Assembly: GCA_944323495.1 (NCBI GenBank) | Contig: CALUSZ010000140.1 | Location: 1 to 29,386 of the forward strand | Direction of reading: 5' to 3' | From: Candidatus Gastranaerophilales bacterium | GTDB taxonomy: Bacteria; Cyanobacteriota; Vampirovibrionia; Gastranaerophilales; Gastranaerophilaceae | DNA: 29,386 nt | In this document: piece after piece, positions 23,118-29,386 of the stretch | How the letters are laid out: each line of letters begins with the position of its first letter | How positions within the stretch are numbered: position 1 is the stretch's first letter | The notes under the pieces: generated by a model | Told to the model about the DNA's origin: nothing | The model's input: only the letters and a program-made list of their open reading frames with translations | Database searches by the model: none | Translations under genes and position numbers: made by a program

Positions 23118-24489
23118 TGTTGATAAATTAAAAACTCTGGTAAAAAAAGATAATGTTCTTACAAGTTTGGAAGAGCGATATTGTTATGCAGAGGATTCTA
23201 CCAATAGAAATGTAAAATCAAACATTCCGGATGCCGTAGTATTTGTAGAAAGCATTGAAGAAGTACAAAGTATTTTAAAATATGCGAATTCTAAAAAAAT
23301 ACCTGTTATTTCCCGCGGGGCAGGAACTAATATGGTTGGTGCCTGCGTTTGTTCTAAGGGCGGGATTGTTTTGAATTTTTCAAGAATGAATAAAATTTTA
23401 AATTTTAATCCTGTTGATATGACTATGAGGGTTCAACCCGGTGCAGTTCTTGGCGATATAAAAAAATTGGCAGAATCAGAAAACTTATTTTACCCTCCGG
23501 ATCCATCTAATTATAAGGTATCAACAATCGGCGGGAGTATTGCTCAATCTTCCGGAGGAGCAATGTCTTTTAAGTATGGCACAACAAAAGACTATATATT
23601 AAGTCTAAAGGTTGTTTTAGCTGATGGTACATTAATAAAATTAGGTGCGGGTACTGTAAAAGATGCAGTGGGTTATCATCTTAACCAGCTGATTGTCGGA
23701 AGTGAGGGAACGCTTGGGGTTGTAGTTGAGGCAGAATTAAAGCTTATACCTAAACCGGAAGCGTCACGGGTTATTGTTTCATATTTTGATTCGATAGAAG
23801 ATGCTGCAGAAGGGGTTAACAATATTTTAAGTGATTGTATTTCTCCGGCAACAATAGATTTTATGGATAATAACTCTATAAGGACAATCGAAGAATTTTA
23901 TCCTTGCGGGCTTAAAACTGACAAAGAAGCATTGCTTTTAGTTGAGGTAGATGGCTTTGAAAGTTCTATGCAAGTTCAGCAGGAAAGAGTTCAGAAGGCA
24001 TTGCTCCGTGCAAAATCTGCTTATATAGAAACTTTTTCTGCGCCGGATGACATTGAAGCAGTTTGGACTGCTCGCAGATCTAGTTTCGCAGCGACTGCAA
24101 AGCTTGCTCCGGATGTTGTTTCTGATGATATAATAGTACCAAGAGCCAATTTAGCAAAGATGGTTGTCGGATGTAAAAATATTTGTACTAAGTACAATCT
24201 TGATGTTTGCATTGTCGGACACGCAGGAGATGGGAATATTCATCCTCAAATTGCATTAAACTTAGATAATGAAAAAGAATTTAGAAATTATATAGAAGCA
24301 AAATCTGAAATGTATAAACTGGCCTTCTCTCTTGGCGGTACCATATCTGCAGAACACGGGGTCGGTTCTGAGAAAATTTCTTATATAGACAATGCTGTAG
24401 ATAAAAGAGCTATAGAGTATATGAAAAAAATAAAATTATTATTTGACCCGAATAATATATTGAATCCGGATAAAATATTTAAGATATAA
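23101..24489 (+). CDS. FAD-binding oxidase, GlcD / D-lactate dehydrogenase family
   Basis: A 462-residue flavoprotein of the VAO/PCMH family, which oxidises a 2-hydroxy acid such as glycolate or D-lactate. The FAD-binding domain has RGAGTN (72-77), YPPDPSNYKVSTIGGSIAQ and GSEGTLGVV. The C-terminal oxidase domain has GHAGDGNIHP (about 373-382) and AEHGVGSEK (about 415-423), which hold the usual metal- and substrate-binding histidines. The ATG at 23101 lies within the end of the giant gene (17-base overlap) with no Shine-Dalgarno sequence; that start gives a normal N-terminus, so translation is probably coupled. No glcE or glcF lies nearby, so it acts as a single-subunit enzyme. The substrate cannot be decided from sequence, so no gene symbol is given. 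Confidence 0.92.
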   Translation: MLLKSNVDKLKTLVKKDNVLTSLEERYCYAEDSTNRNVKSNIPDAVVFVESIEEVQSILKYANSKKIPVISRGAGTNMVGACVCSKGGIVLNFSRMNKILNFNPVDMTMRVQPGAVLGDIKKLAESENLFYPPDPSNYKVSTIGGSIAQSSGGAMSFKYGTTKDYILSLKVVLADGTLIKLGAGTVKDAVGYHLNQLIVGSEGTLGVVVEAELKLIPKPEASRVIVSYFDSIEDAAEGVNNILSDCISPATIDFMDNNSIRTIEEFYPCGLKTDKEALLLVEVDGFESSMQVQQERVQKALLRAKSAYIETFSAPDDIEAVWTARRSSFAATAKLAPDVVSDDIIVPRANLAKMVVGCKNICTKYNLDVCIVGHAGDGNIHPQIALNLDNEKEFRNYIEAKSEMYKLAFSLGGTISAEHGVGSEKISYIDNAVDKRAIEYMKKIKLLFDPNNILNPDKIFKI

Positions 24490-24498
24490 GGAGATATT

Positions 24499-24816
24499 AT
24501 GGATATAATTGTTATTTATTGTACAGTTCCTGATAAAAAAATCGCCAAAAATATTACAAAAGTTATAATGAAGCATAAACTGGCAGCATGTGTAAGTATG
24601 GTAGATAAAGTTCACTCTGTTTTTTCATGGGATGGGGAGATTTGTGAAGAAAAAGAAATCTTGATGATGATAAAAACGAGAAGAGCTAATTATGGCAAGA
24701 TAAAACTTGTTATTGAAGATTTACATTCTTATACTGTTCCTGAAATTATAGCACTCCCAATAGTAGATTGTAGTGAAGATTATTTAAAATGGCTGGTCAA
24801 AGAGACAGAATCATAG
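24499..24816 (+). CDS. cutA: CutA divalent-cation tolerance protein
   Basis: A 105-residue protein of the CutA1 family, which forms a ferredoxin-like trimer related in fold to PII proteins. Typical segments are YCTVPDKKIAKNI, the HKLAACVSMVDKVHSVFSW block, EEKEILMMIKTR and HSYTVPEIIALPI. CutA was named from copper tolerance in E. coli, but its biochemical role is still uncertain. AGGAG precedes the ATG, and the gene begins 9 bases after the FAD oxidase stop, so they share an operon. Its last 28 bases overlap the next gene. Confidence 0.95.
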   Translation: MDIIVIYCTVPDKKIAKNITKVIMKHKLAACVSMVDKVHSVFSWDGEICEEKEILMMIKTRRANYGKIKLVIEDLHSYTVPEIIALPIVDCSEDYLKWLVKETES

Positions 24817-25598
24817 AAATAATAAATTATTTATCATCCCGTGGTGTGACTGTCAATATAGGAAAAAATAAGGCCAGGGGAAATAGAGGAGTGTTTTTAG
24901 GCGGCGGAAAGCATAGTTTTCGGATAGATATTGCAAAAGAGCTTCAGGATGATAAAATTTTACAGGTTTTAATTCATGAATTTGCGCATTATGTGCATTA
25001 CTGTTATGATCCTAAAATGGAATCTTTGGATTTCTTATATGGTAATCTTAATGATGAAATATATGAAGAGTTGATTAATGTTACAGTACATCAAATCCCG
25101 AAGTCGTCAGCATCCTGTTTGTATGAGACTAAAAAGGATGTACAAAATAAGATAAAAGCTTCTGTAGAACTAATTAAAACAACTTATCCTGATTTTAGAC
25201 CTTCAAAGCCATATAAAAGAATTGAAAAAAGTTTGCGTTATCCTGTAAAATACTTGTTGAGCTATGATAATGTACGTGTATTATGCAGGATATATTCTGT
25301 TAGAAATCTGGAATCTGATTTTCCAGCTTTAACACCTGCACAATCTGCATATATATTTTTAAAGTCCCAGCAAAGAGCTCTGGGAAGAATAAATTCAAAG
25401 ATTTCTAAGTTGAATAGATATTATAATAGACCATCGGAACTATTAGCACGCTTTGCGGAGCTATACTTTCTCTCTCCTGAAAAATCGAGAGAACTTGCAC
25501 CCATAGCCTCTAGTATTATGGATGACAAACTTATAAATAACAGTATTCCGGAATTTGTTAAGCTTAAGCAAATATTAAGTAATGTTGAAGTTTTATAA
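24789..25598 (+). CDS. HEFAH-motif putative zinc metallopeptidase
   Basis: A 269-residue soluble protein with HEFAH at residues 63-67 in VLIHEFAHYVHY, a gluzincin-type zinc site. E93, E96 or E97 (DEIYEELIN) could supply a third ligand. The N-terminal part (about 1-60) is a small alpha/beta segment resembling the layout of IrrE/ImmA or SprT-like domains; the C-terminal half is basic and helical without recognised motifs. It starts within cutA (28-base overlap, no clear Shine-Dalgarno sequence), which implies translational coupling. No signal peptide is present, so it acts in the cytoplasm if it is active. The substrate and family are unknown. Confidence 0.78.
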   Translation: MAGQRDRIIEIINYLSSRGVTVNIGKNKARGNRGVFLGGGKHSFRIDIAKELQDDKILQVLIHEFAHYVHYCYDPKMESLDFLYGNLNDEIYEELINVTVHQIPKSSASCLYETKKDVQNKIKASVELIKTTYPDFRPSKPYKRIEKSLRYPVKYLLSYDNVRVLCRIYSVRNLESDFPALTPAQSAYIFLKSQQRALGRINSKISKLNRYYNRPSELLARFAELYFLSPEKSRELAPIASSIMDDKLINNSIPEFVKLKQILSNVEVL

Positions 25599-25660
25599 TA
25601 AGTACTTTATTTTTTTTTTAATTTTATATAAAATGTTATATAAGAAAGAGAGAACATAGC

Positions 25661-26455
25661 ATGATAACTAATTTAAAAAAAACTCGCAAAAAAGATGATG
25701 TTAAGTTATTGATTTGGATAATTGCAGGTTTTTTATTTGTTGCATGGTTATGTACTCCTCCGGGCAATAAATTTTTACAGATGTGCTTCTGGGGTAATAA
25801 CACGAAGTTTTTGATAGCTAAACTCACTAACAATTATGCATCAACTGAATATATATTTCATAGAAATAATGCGGTTTATTTAGCAAAGATGTATAAAAAG
25901 AAAGATAGAGCTTTGATTGAAATGAATAAGGCTATAGAAACTCTGCCAAGCTTTGTTTCCGAAAATGAATTAAATACCTTATACAAAGAAAGAGGGTATA
26001 TAAGATTAATGGATGGTGATTACAAAGGTGCCTTAAATGATTTTGTTAATGGTGGGGTAAATGCCAATAATATTACTTTTAATGAAAATTTAACCGTCGC
26101 AATGTTGTTTAAAGAAGCTGGTAATTATAGAGAGGCTATGTCTTATTGTAATAATATTCTCAACCTGGATAATACTGCTTATGCAGGTTATGCTTGTTTA
26201 GCCGAACTCTATAACTCTATTGGACGTTATGATATATCACTAAGGGTCTGGGATTTAGCTATTGATAGAAAAAAGAATAATGCTCGTGCATATGCGGATA
26301 GAGCCTTTGTCAAAAAACAGCTTGGAGATATGGAAGGTTATAATGCTGATATCAGAAAAGCAAAAGAATATTTGCCAACAATCGATTTAGAAGAGTCTAT
26401 AATTTATGACACTCTTCATCCTAAAATTTTAATGCTAACCATTAGGAAAACTTAA
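25661..26455 (+). CDS. Membrane-anchored TPR protein
   Basis: A 264-residue protein. After a basic N-terminus (KKTRKKDD), residues about 16-33 form a transmembrane helix or signal anchor (LIWIIAGFLFVAWLC); the positive-inside rule places the rest outside the cytoplasm. Residues about 60-245 contain tetratricopeptide-like helix pairs, e.g. YKERGYIRLMDGDYKGALND, MLFKEAGNYREAMSYCNNIL, LAELYNSIGRYDISLRVWDL and AYADRAFVKKQLGDMEGYNA. It would serve as a protein-interaction scaffold. The ribosome binding site is a loose AGAGAG. It lies between the cutA unit and nadBC and is probably transcribed alone. The partner is unknown. Confidence 0.85.
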   Translation: MITNLKKTRKKDDVKLLIWIIAGFLFVAWLCTPPGNKFLQMCFWGNNTKFLIAKLTNNYASTEYIFHRNNAVYLAKMYKKKDRALIEMNKAIETLPSFVSENELNTLYKERGYIRLMDGDYKGALNDFVNGGVNANNITFNENLTVAMLFKEAGNYREAMSYCNNILNLDNTAYAGYACLAELYNSIGRYDISLRVWDLAIDRKKNNARAYADRAFVKKQLGDMEGYNADIRKAKEYLPTIDLEESIIYDTLHPKILMLTIRKT

Positions 26456-26465
26456 ATATTCTTTT

Positions 26466-26500
26466 CTGTGTTTGGATTATAATATATATGTAATACACAG
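26466..26500. promoter_or_regulatory. -10 box of nadB within an inverted repeat
   Basis: A perfect TATAAT (26478-26483) lies 31 bases before the nadB ATG. It is flanked by CTGTGT (26466-26471) and ACACAG (26495-26500), perfect inverted half-sites around it. No good -35 box was found at the expected place. The half-sites could bind a dimeric regulator of NAD synthesis; this is speculative. Confidence 0.35.
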
Positions 26501-26514
26501 TCAAAGGATCAACT

Positions 26515-28137
26515 ATGAAATATTCCGAATATTCAGTGGTTATAGTAGGAAGTGGTGCCGCCGGATTATATGCAGCATTAAAAATTTCACAACAGATAAA
26601 TCTGCCTGATGGGATATTATTGGTTACTAAATCAGACTTAGGGGAAAGTAATTCACGTTATGCTCAAGGCGGTATAGTGGGAGTTCTTCATCAAAATTCT
26701 GATGATAGTGTAGATTTGCATGTTCAAGATACAATAAAGGCTGGAGCGGGACTAGGGGATAGACAGACAATTGAGTATATTTCTAAAGTGTCGGATGAGG
26801 TTATTAATGACCTTATGGAAAACGGTGTGGAGTTTGATAAAGATCCGGATGGAAGATTAACTTTTACGCTGGAGGCAGCTCATAGTGTTAGGCGTATTTT
26901 GCATTCAGGTGGAGATGCCACTGGCCGCGGAATTACGGATGCCCTATGTCGTGATGTTCTTAATGATGAAAATATAACGATTTTAGAAAATGCAATGGCG
27001 GTTGAGCTTTTGATTGATTCTGATAAAGAGTGCAAAGGGGTTATTTTATATAACGAGTTAACAGGTGAGCATGAAATAGTTTATACTTCGGCTTTAATAT
27101 TGGCAACGGGCGGAGTGGGCCAAGTTTATAAATATACTACAAATCCTTCAGGAGCGACAGGTGACGGTATTGATTTAGCTTATAATGCCGGGGCTATTAT
27201 TCAGGATATGGAATTTATACAATTTCATCCAACCGCACTGGCTATAGATCCAAATAATAAAGACAGATTTTTGATATCAGAGGCTGTGCGTGGTGAAGGT
27301 GCTAAATTAATAAATAAACATGGTGATGAATTTATGGTTCGTTATCATGATAGGCGAGAACTCGCCCCAAGAGATGTTGTTACAAGGGCTATATATAGTG
27401 AAATGAAGAAAGAGCATTCTTATAATGTTTTTTTAAATGCTTCAATGATAGATAGTGCAAAATTAAAAAAGAGATTTCCTACAATATCAAAACGATGTGA
27501 TGAAAAAGGTATTGATATTTCTAAAAAACCTATTCCTGTAGCACCGGCTGCGCATTATTCTATGGGCGGAATAAAAGCTACTGTAGAGGGTCGTACTTCT
27601 ATTAGAGGAGTATATGCTATAGGTGAAACTGCATCAACAGGACTCCATGGGGCGAATAGACTAGCTAGTAATTCATTGCTTGAATGTGTTGTTTGCGCAT
27701 ATGAGCTTGCAGATTACCTTTCTTTTACAAATTTAAGAACCCCTAGAAAGATTGATGATAGCATTAGAAATATTATTGAGTTGTATTCAAGTCCTTTAAG
27801 TGATGAGGATTATGATATAGAGTCTCTGAAGTCAGAGTTAAAAAATGTTATGTGGAATAATGCCGGGATAGTTCGTTCAAAGGAATCTCTATGTAAAGCT
27901 GATGTAGAAATAAAGCGATTGAAGTCAGAATTTAAACGCTCAAGAAAATGTTTAAATAAGGATGAATATGAATACCGTAATATGCTGACGGTAGCAGGGC
28001 TTATTGTTGAAAGTGCTTTATCCAGAAAAGAATCAAGAGGGGCACATAGCCGTTCAGATTTTGTTCAGACTGATACAAATGTTGTTCATACGAATGTTAT
28101 AAAACCGGAAATGAGGGAGTTAGTTTATGTTAAATAA
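26515..28137 (+). CDS. nadB: L-aspartate oxidase
   Basis: A 540-residue flavoprotein that oxidises L-aspartate to iminoaspartate, the first step of de novo NAD synthesis; the length is normal. The N-terminal FAD-binding Rossmann motif is VGSGAAGLYAA (residues 11-21). The family segments SRYAQGGIVGV, HSGGDATGRGIT, EFIQFHPTAL and HGANRLASNSLLECVV are all present; the last two distinguish it within the succinate dehydrogenase/fumarate reductase flavoprotein group. AAGGA precedes the ATG. The stop overlaps the start of nadC by 11 bases, so the two are coupled. nadA, the partner quinolinate synthase, is not in the window. Confidence 0.97.
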   Translation: MKYSEYSVVIVGSGAAGLYAALKISQQINLPDGILLVTKSDLGESNSRYAQGGIVGVLHQNSDDSVDLHVQDTIKAGAGLGDRQTIEYISKVSDEVINDLMENGVEFDKDPDGRLTFTLEAAHSVRRILHSGGDATGRGITDALCRDVLNDENITILENAMAVELLIDSDKECKGVILYNELTGEHEIVYTSALILATGGVGQVYKYTTNPSGATGDGIDLAYNAGAIIQDMEFIQFHPTALAIDPNNKDRFLISEAVRGEGAKLINKHGDEFMVRYHDRRELAPRDVVTRAIYSEMKKEHSYNVFLNASMIDSAKLKKRFPTISKRCDEKGIDISKKPIPVAPAAHYSMGGIKATVEGRTSIRGVYAIGETASTGLHGANRLASNSLLECVVCAYELADYLSFTNLRTPRKIDDSIRNIIELYSSPLSDEDYDIESLKSELKNVMWNNAGIVRSKESLCKADVEIKRLKSEFKRSRKCLNKDEYEYRNMLTVAGLIVESALSRKESRGAHSRSDFVQTDTNVVHTNVIKPEMRELVYVK

Positions 28138-28960
28138 TTTTTTTATAGAAGAACATGTAAAAAATGCATTAAATGAAGATATTGGCTTTGGCGATATAAC
28201 AACAGATTATTTAACTAATGAAGAGGATGAAATGTCTTGCTCTTTAAATACCCGCTCTGATGGGATTTTTTGCGGACGAAGTGTTTTTGAGTGTGTTTTT
28301 AAAATTCTTTCGCCTAAAATTGTAATAAAGTTTTATTTTCAAGATGGCGATGTGATAAAAAAAGGTGATAAAATCGCAGATATAAAGGGGCCGGCTCGAT
28401 ATATTTTAATGGGCGAGCGTACAGCATTAAATTATGTTCAGAGAATGAGCGGTATTGCGACTGAGACAAATAAGTATCAATGTGCTGTCGGAGAATACAA
28501 GGCAAAAATTGTTGATACGAGAAAAACAACTCCTGGGTTTAGAGCATTTGAGAAATACGCTGTTAAGATGGGAGGGGGAAGTTTACACCGGTTTAATTTA
28601 TCTGATTGTGCAATGATAAAGGATAATCATATAAAATATGCAGGTTCTTTAATAAAGGCTGTAGAGAAGCTAAGAGAGCATATTTCTCATGCTCATAAAA
28701 TTGAAGTTGAGTGCGATAATATAAATCAGGTAAAGGATGCTGTAGCATGCGGAGCTGATATTATAATGCTTGATAATATGTCAATAGAAGAGATGGAAGA
28801 ATGTGTGAATATTATTTCAGGCAAAGCTATTGTAGAAGCAAGCGGGAATGTGAATTTAGAAACTGTACATGGCATTGCATCGACCGGGGTTGATATAATT
28901 TCATCCAGTGCAATTGTTGCTAAAGCGCCAACGCTTGATTTGGGGTTAGATATAATATAG
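28127..28960 (+). CDS. nadC: Nicotinate-nucleotide pyrophosphorylase (quinolinate phosphoribosyltransferase)
   Basis: A 277-residue enzyme that converts quinolinate and PRPP to nicotinate mononucleotide, CO2 and pyrophosphate. Conserved segments include EDIGFGDITTDYL near the N-terminus, ERTALNYVQRMSGIAT, DTRKTTPGFR (about 130-139), MGGGSLHRFNLSD, IKDNH, VECDN and VEASGNV. These carry the basic residues that hold quinolinate and PRPP. The ATG overlaps the last 11 bases of nadB, with GGGAG just upstream. The stop lies two bases from the end of the convergent small gene, and no terminator lies between them. Confidence 0.97.
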   Translation: MLNNFFIEEHVKNALNEDIGFGDITTDYLTNEEDEMSCSLNTRSDGIFCGRSVFECVFKILSPKIVIKFYFQDGDVIKKGDKIADIKGPARYILMGERTALNYVQRMSGIATETNKYQCAVGEYKAKIVDTRKTTPGFRAFEKYAVKMGGGSLHRFNLSDCAMIKDNHIKYAGSLIKAVEKLREHISHAHKIEVECDNINQVKDAVACGADIIMLDNMSIEEMEECVNIISGKAIVEASGNVNLETVHGIASTGVDIISSSAIVAKAPTLDLGLDII

Positions 28961-28962
28961 TC

Positions 28963-29178
28963 CTATTGGTTGTTATTGAGTTCGACTTTTTCACGCTCTA
29001 ATTTTTTTTGTTCGTCTTCAATTTTACTCTGTTCTTTATTTAATAGATCAATTTGTCTTTTAATATCACGTTCTTCTGTGTTAAGTTTTTGTTCTTCTCG
29101 TTTTATCTCAACTTCTGTTTTATTGCTTAGAAATCTTGTAGGATAATTTGTGAAATTATAGTTGGCCAGTATTTTCAT
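28963..29178 (-). CDS. Small coiled-coil protein (71 residues)
   Basis: A short protein with an N-terminal segment MKILANYNFTNYPTRFLSNK, then a highly charged helix (residues 22-71) in heptads rich in E, K, Q and L. A GTG five codons upstream is open, but the ATG at 29178 has AAAGGAG five bases before it and is preferred. It converges on nadC with two bases between the stops. There is no cysteine, membrane segment or known domain. The function is unknown; an oligomerising helix is the only supported property. Confidence 0.68.
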   Translation of the reverse strand: MKILANYNFTNYPTRFLSNKTEVEIKREEQKLNTEERDIKRQIDLLNKEQSKIEDEQKKLEREKVELNNNQ

Positions 29179-29304
29179 AAAAACTCCTTTCACTTAATAT
29201 TAATAAAACATCTAAAAATAAAATTTGCGTTTTAGGGTAAAAGGATATTTTCATTTATTATTTTGGCTATGTCACAACAAACAGTTGATAAATAGCCATT
29301 TTTA

Positions 29305-29328
29305 TAGGGGAGTATCAGAACTCCCCTA
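29305..29328. other. Hairpin near the right edge
   Basis: TAGGGGAGT (29305-29313) and ACTCCCCTA (29320-29328) form a 9-bp stem with a 6-base loop, inside outer arms ACAGTT and AACTGT (29281-29286, 29331-29336). Neither strand shows a T-run, so it is not a standard terminator. It follows a possible minus-strand gene end and may be an RNA 3' structure. Confidence 0.45.
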
Positions 29329-29345
29329 CAAACTGTTATTTGCAG

Positions 29346-29386
29346 TTATCTATACTCATTTGGAATTTCGATATGAAGTGTCTCAC
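29346..29386 (-). CDS. Possible C-terminal end of a gene running off the right edge
   Basis: On the minus strand one frame entering from the edge reads ETLHIEIPNEYR and stops at TAA (29346-29348). The amphipathic composition looks protein-like, but twelve codons cannot establish a gene. A hairpin lies just downstream. Confidence 0.3.
   Translation of the reverse strand, partial: ETLHIEIPNEYR

Noticed and set aside
25600..25660. T-rich stretch and TTATATAA repeats after the HEFAH gene as a terminator
   Set aside because: There is a T-run but only a four-base stem; the TTATATAA pair is more likely ordinary AT-rich promoter sequence of the TPR gene, too weak to call.

Overview
The window is AT-rich (roughly a third G+C by eye) bacterial chromosome. 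Gene density is high, with short intergenic gaps, CCA-encoding tRNA and ordinary housekeeping genes. Several features suggest a gut-type, non-photosynthetic relative of Cyanobacteria (Vampirovibrionia/Melainabacteria, order Gastranaerophilales): a protein whose N-terminal half looks like the cyanobacterial DUF1822 family joined to a TonB-C-like end, spmAB without other sporulation genes, a multi-pass membrane protein of a type I associate with that group, and long coiled-coil proteins. This placement is inference from memory of families, not from a search. No phage, transposon or CRISPR array was seen.

Layout. 1-248 is the 3' end of a coiled-coil protein. 382-654 (-) is the HU gene. 890-2613 (+) holds an iron-dependent alcohol dehydrogenase and a MarR regulator. 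2641-2892 has two tRNA-like fragments and one complete tRNA-Val(GAC). 2926-5403 (-) is leuS. 5481-11842 (-) is a compact three-gene operon, read in the order DUF1822-like/TonB-C-like membrane protein, acidic repeat protein with a sigma-region-4-like HTH, and zinc-ribbon/STAND ATPase/TPR protein. 12017-12688 (+) is a lytic transglycosylase, meeting tail to tail a 622-residue membrane protein (12685-14553, -). 14554-14862 is non-coding, with a 20-bp palindrome and a minus-strand terminator. 14863-15234 (+) is a small zinc-ribbon protein that overlaps the end of spmB; spmA-spmB occupy 15173-16271 (-). 16365-23117 (+) is a 2250-residue coiled-coil protein followed by an overlapping FAD oxidase, cutA and an HEFAH metalloprotease-like protein. 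25661-26455 is a membrane-anchored TPR protein. 26515-28960 is nadB-nadC. 28963-29178 (-) is a 71-residue coiled-coil protein, and the right edge may hold the end of one more minus-strand gene.

How the genes fit together. nadB and nadC supply two steps of de novo NAD synthesis; nadA is not in the window. The MarR gene probably regulates the adjacent alcohol dehydrogenase. The strongest candidate for an undescribed system is the 5481-11842 operon, whose products look like a membrane sensor or scaffold, a DNA-binding adaptor and a signal-processing ATPase. The second is the giant coiled-coil protein, translationally coupled to a GlcD-type oxidase.
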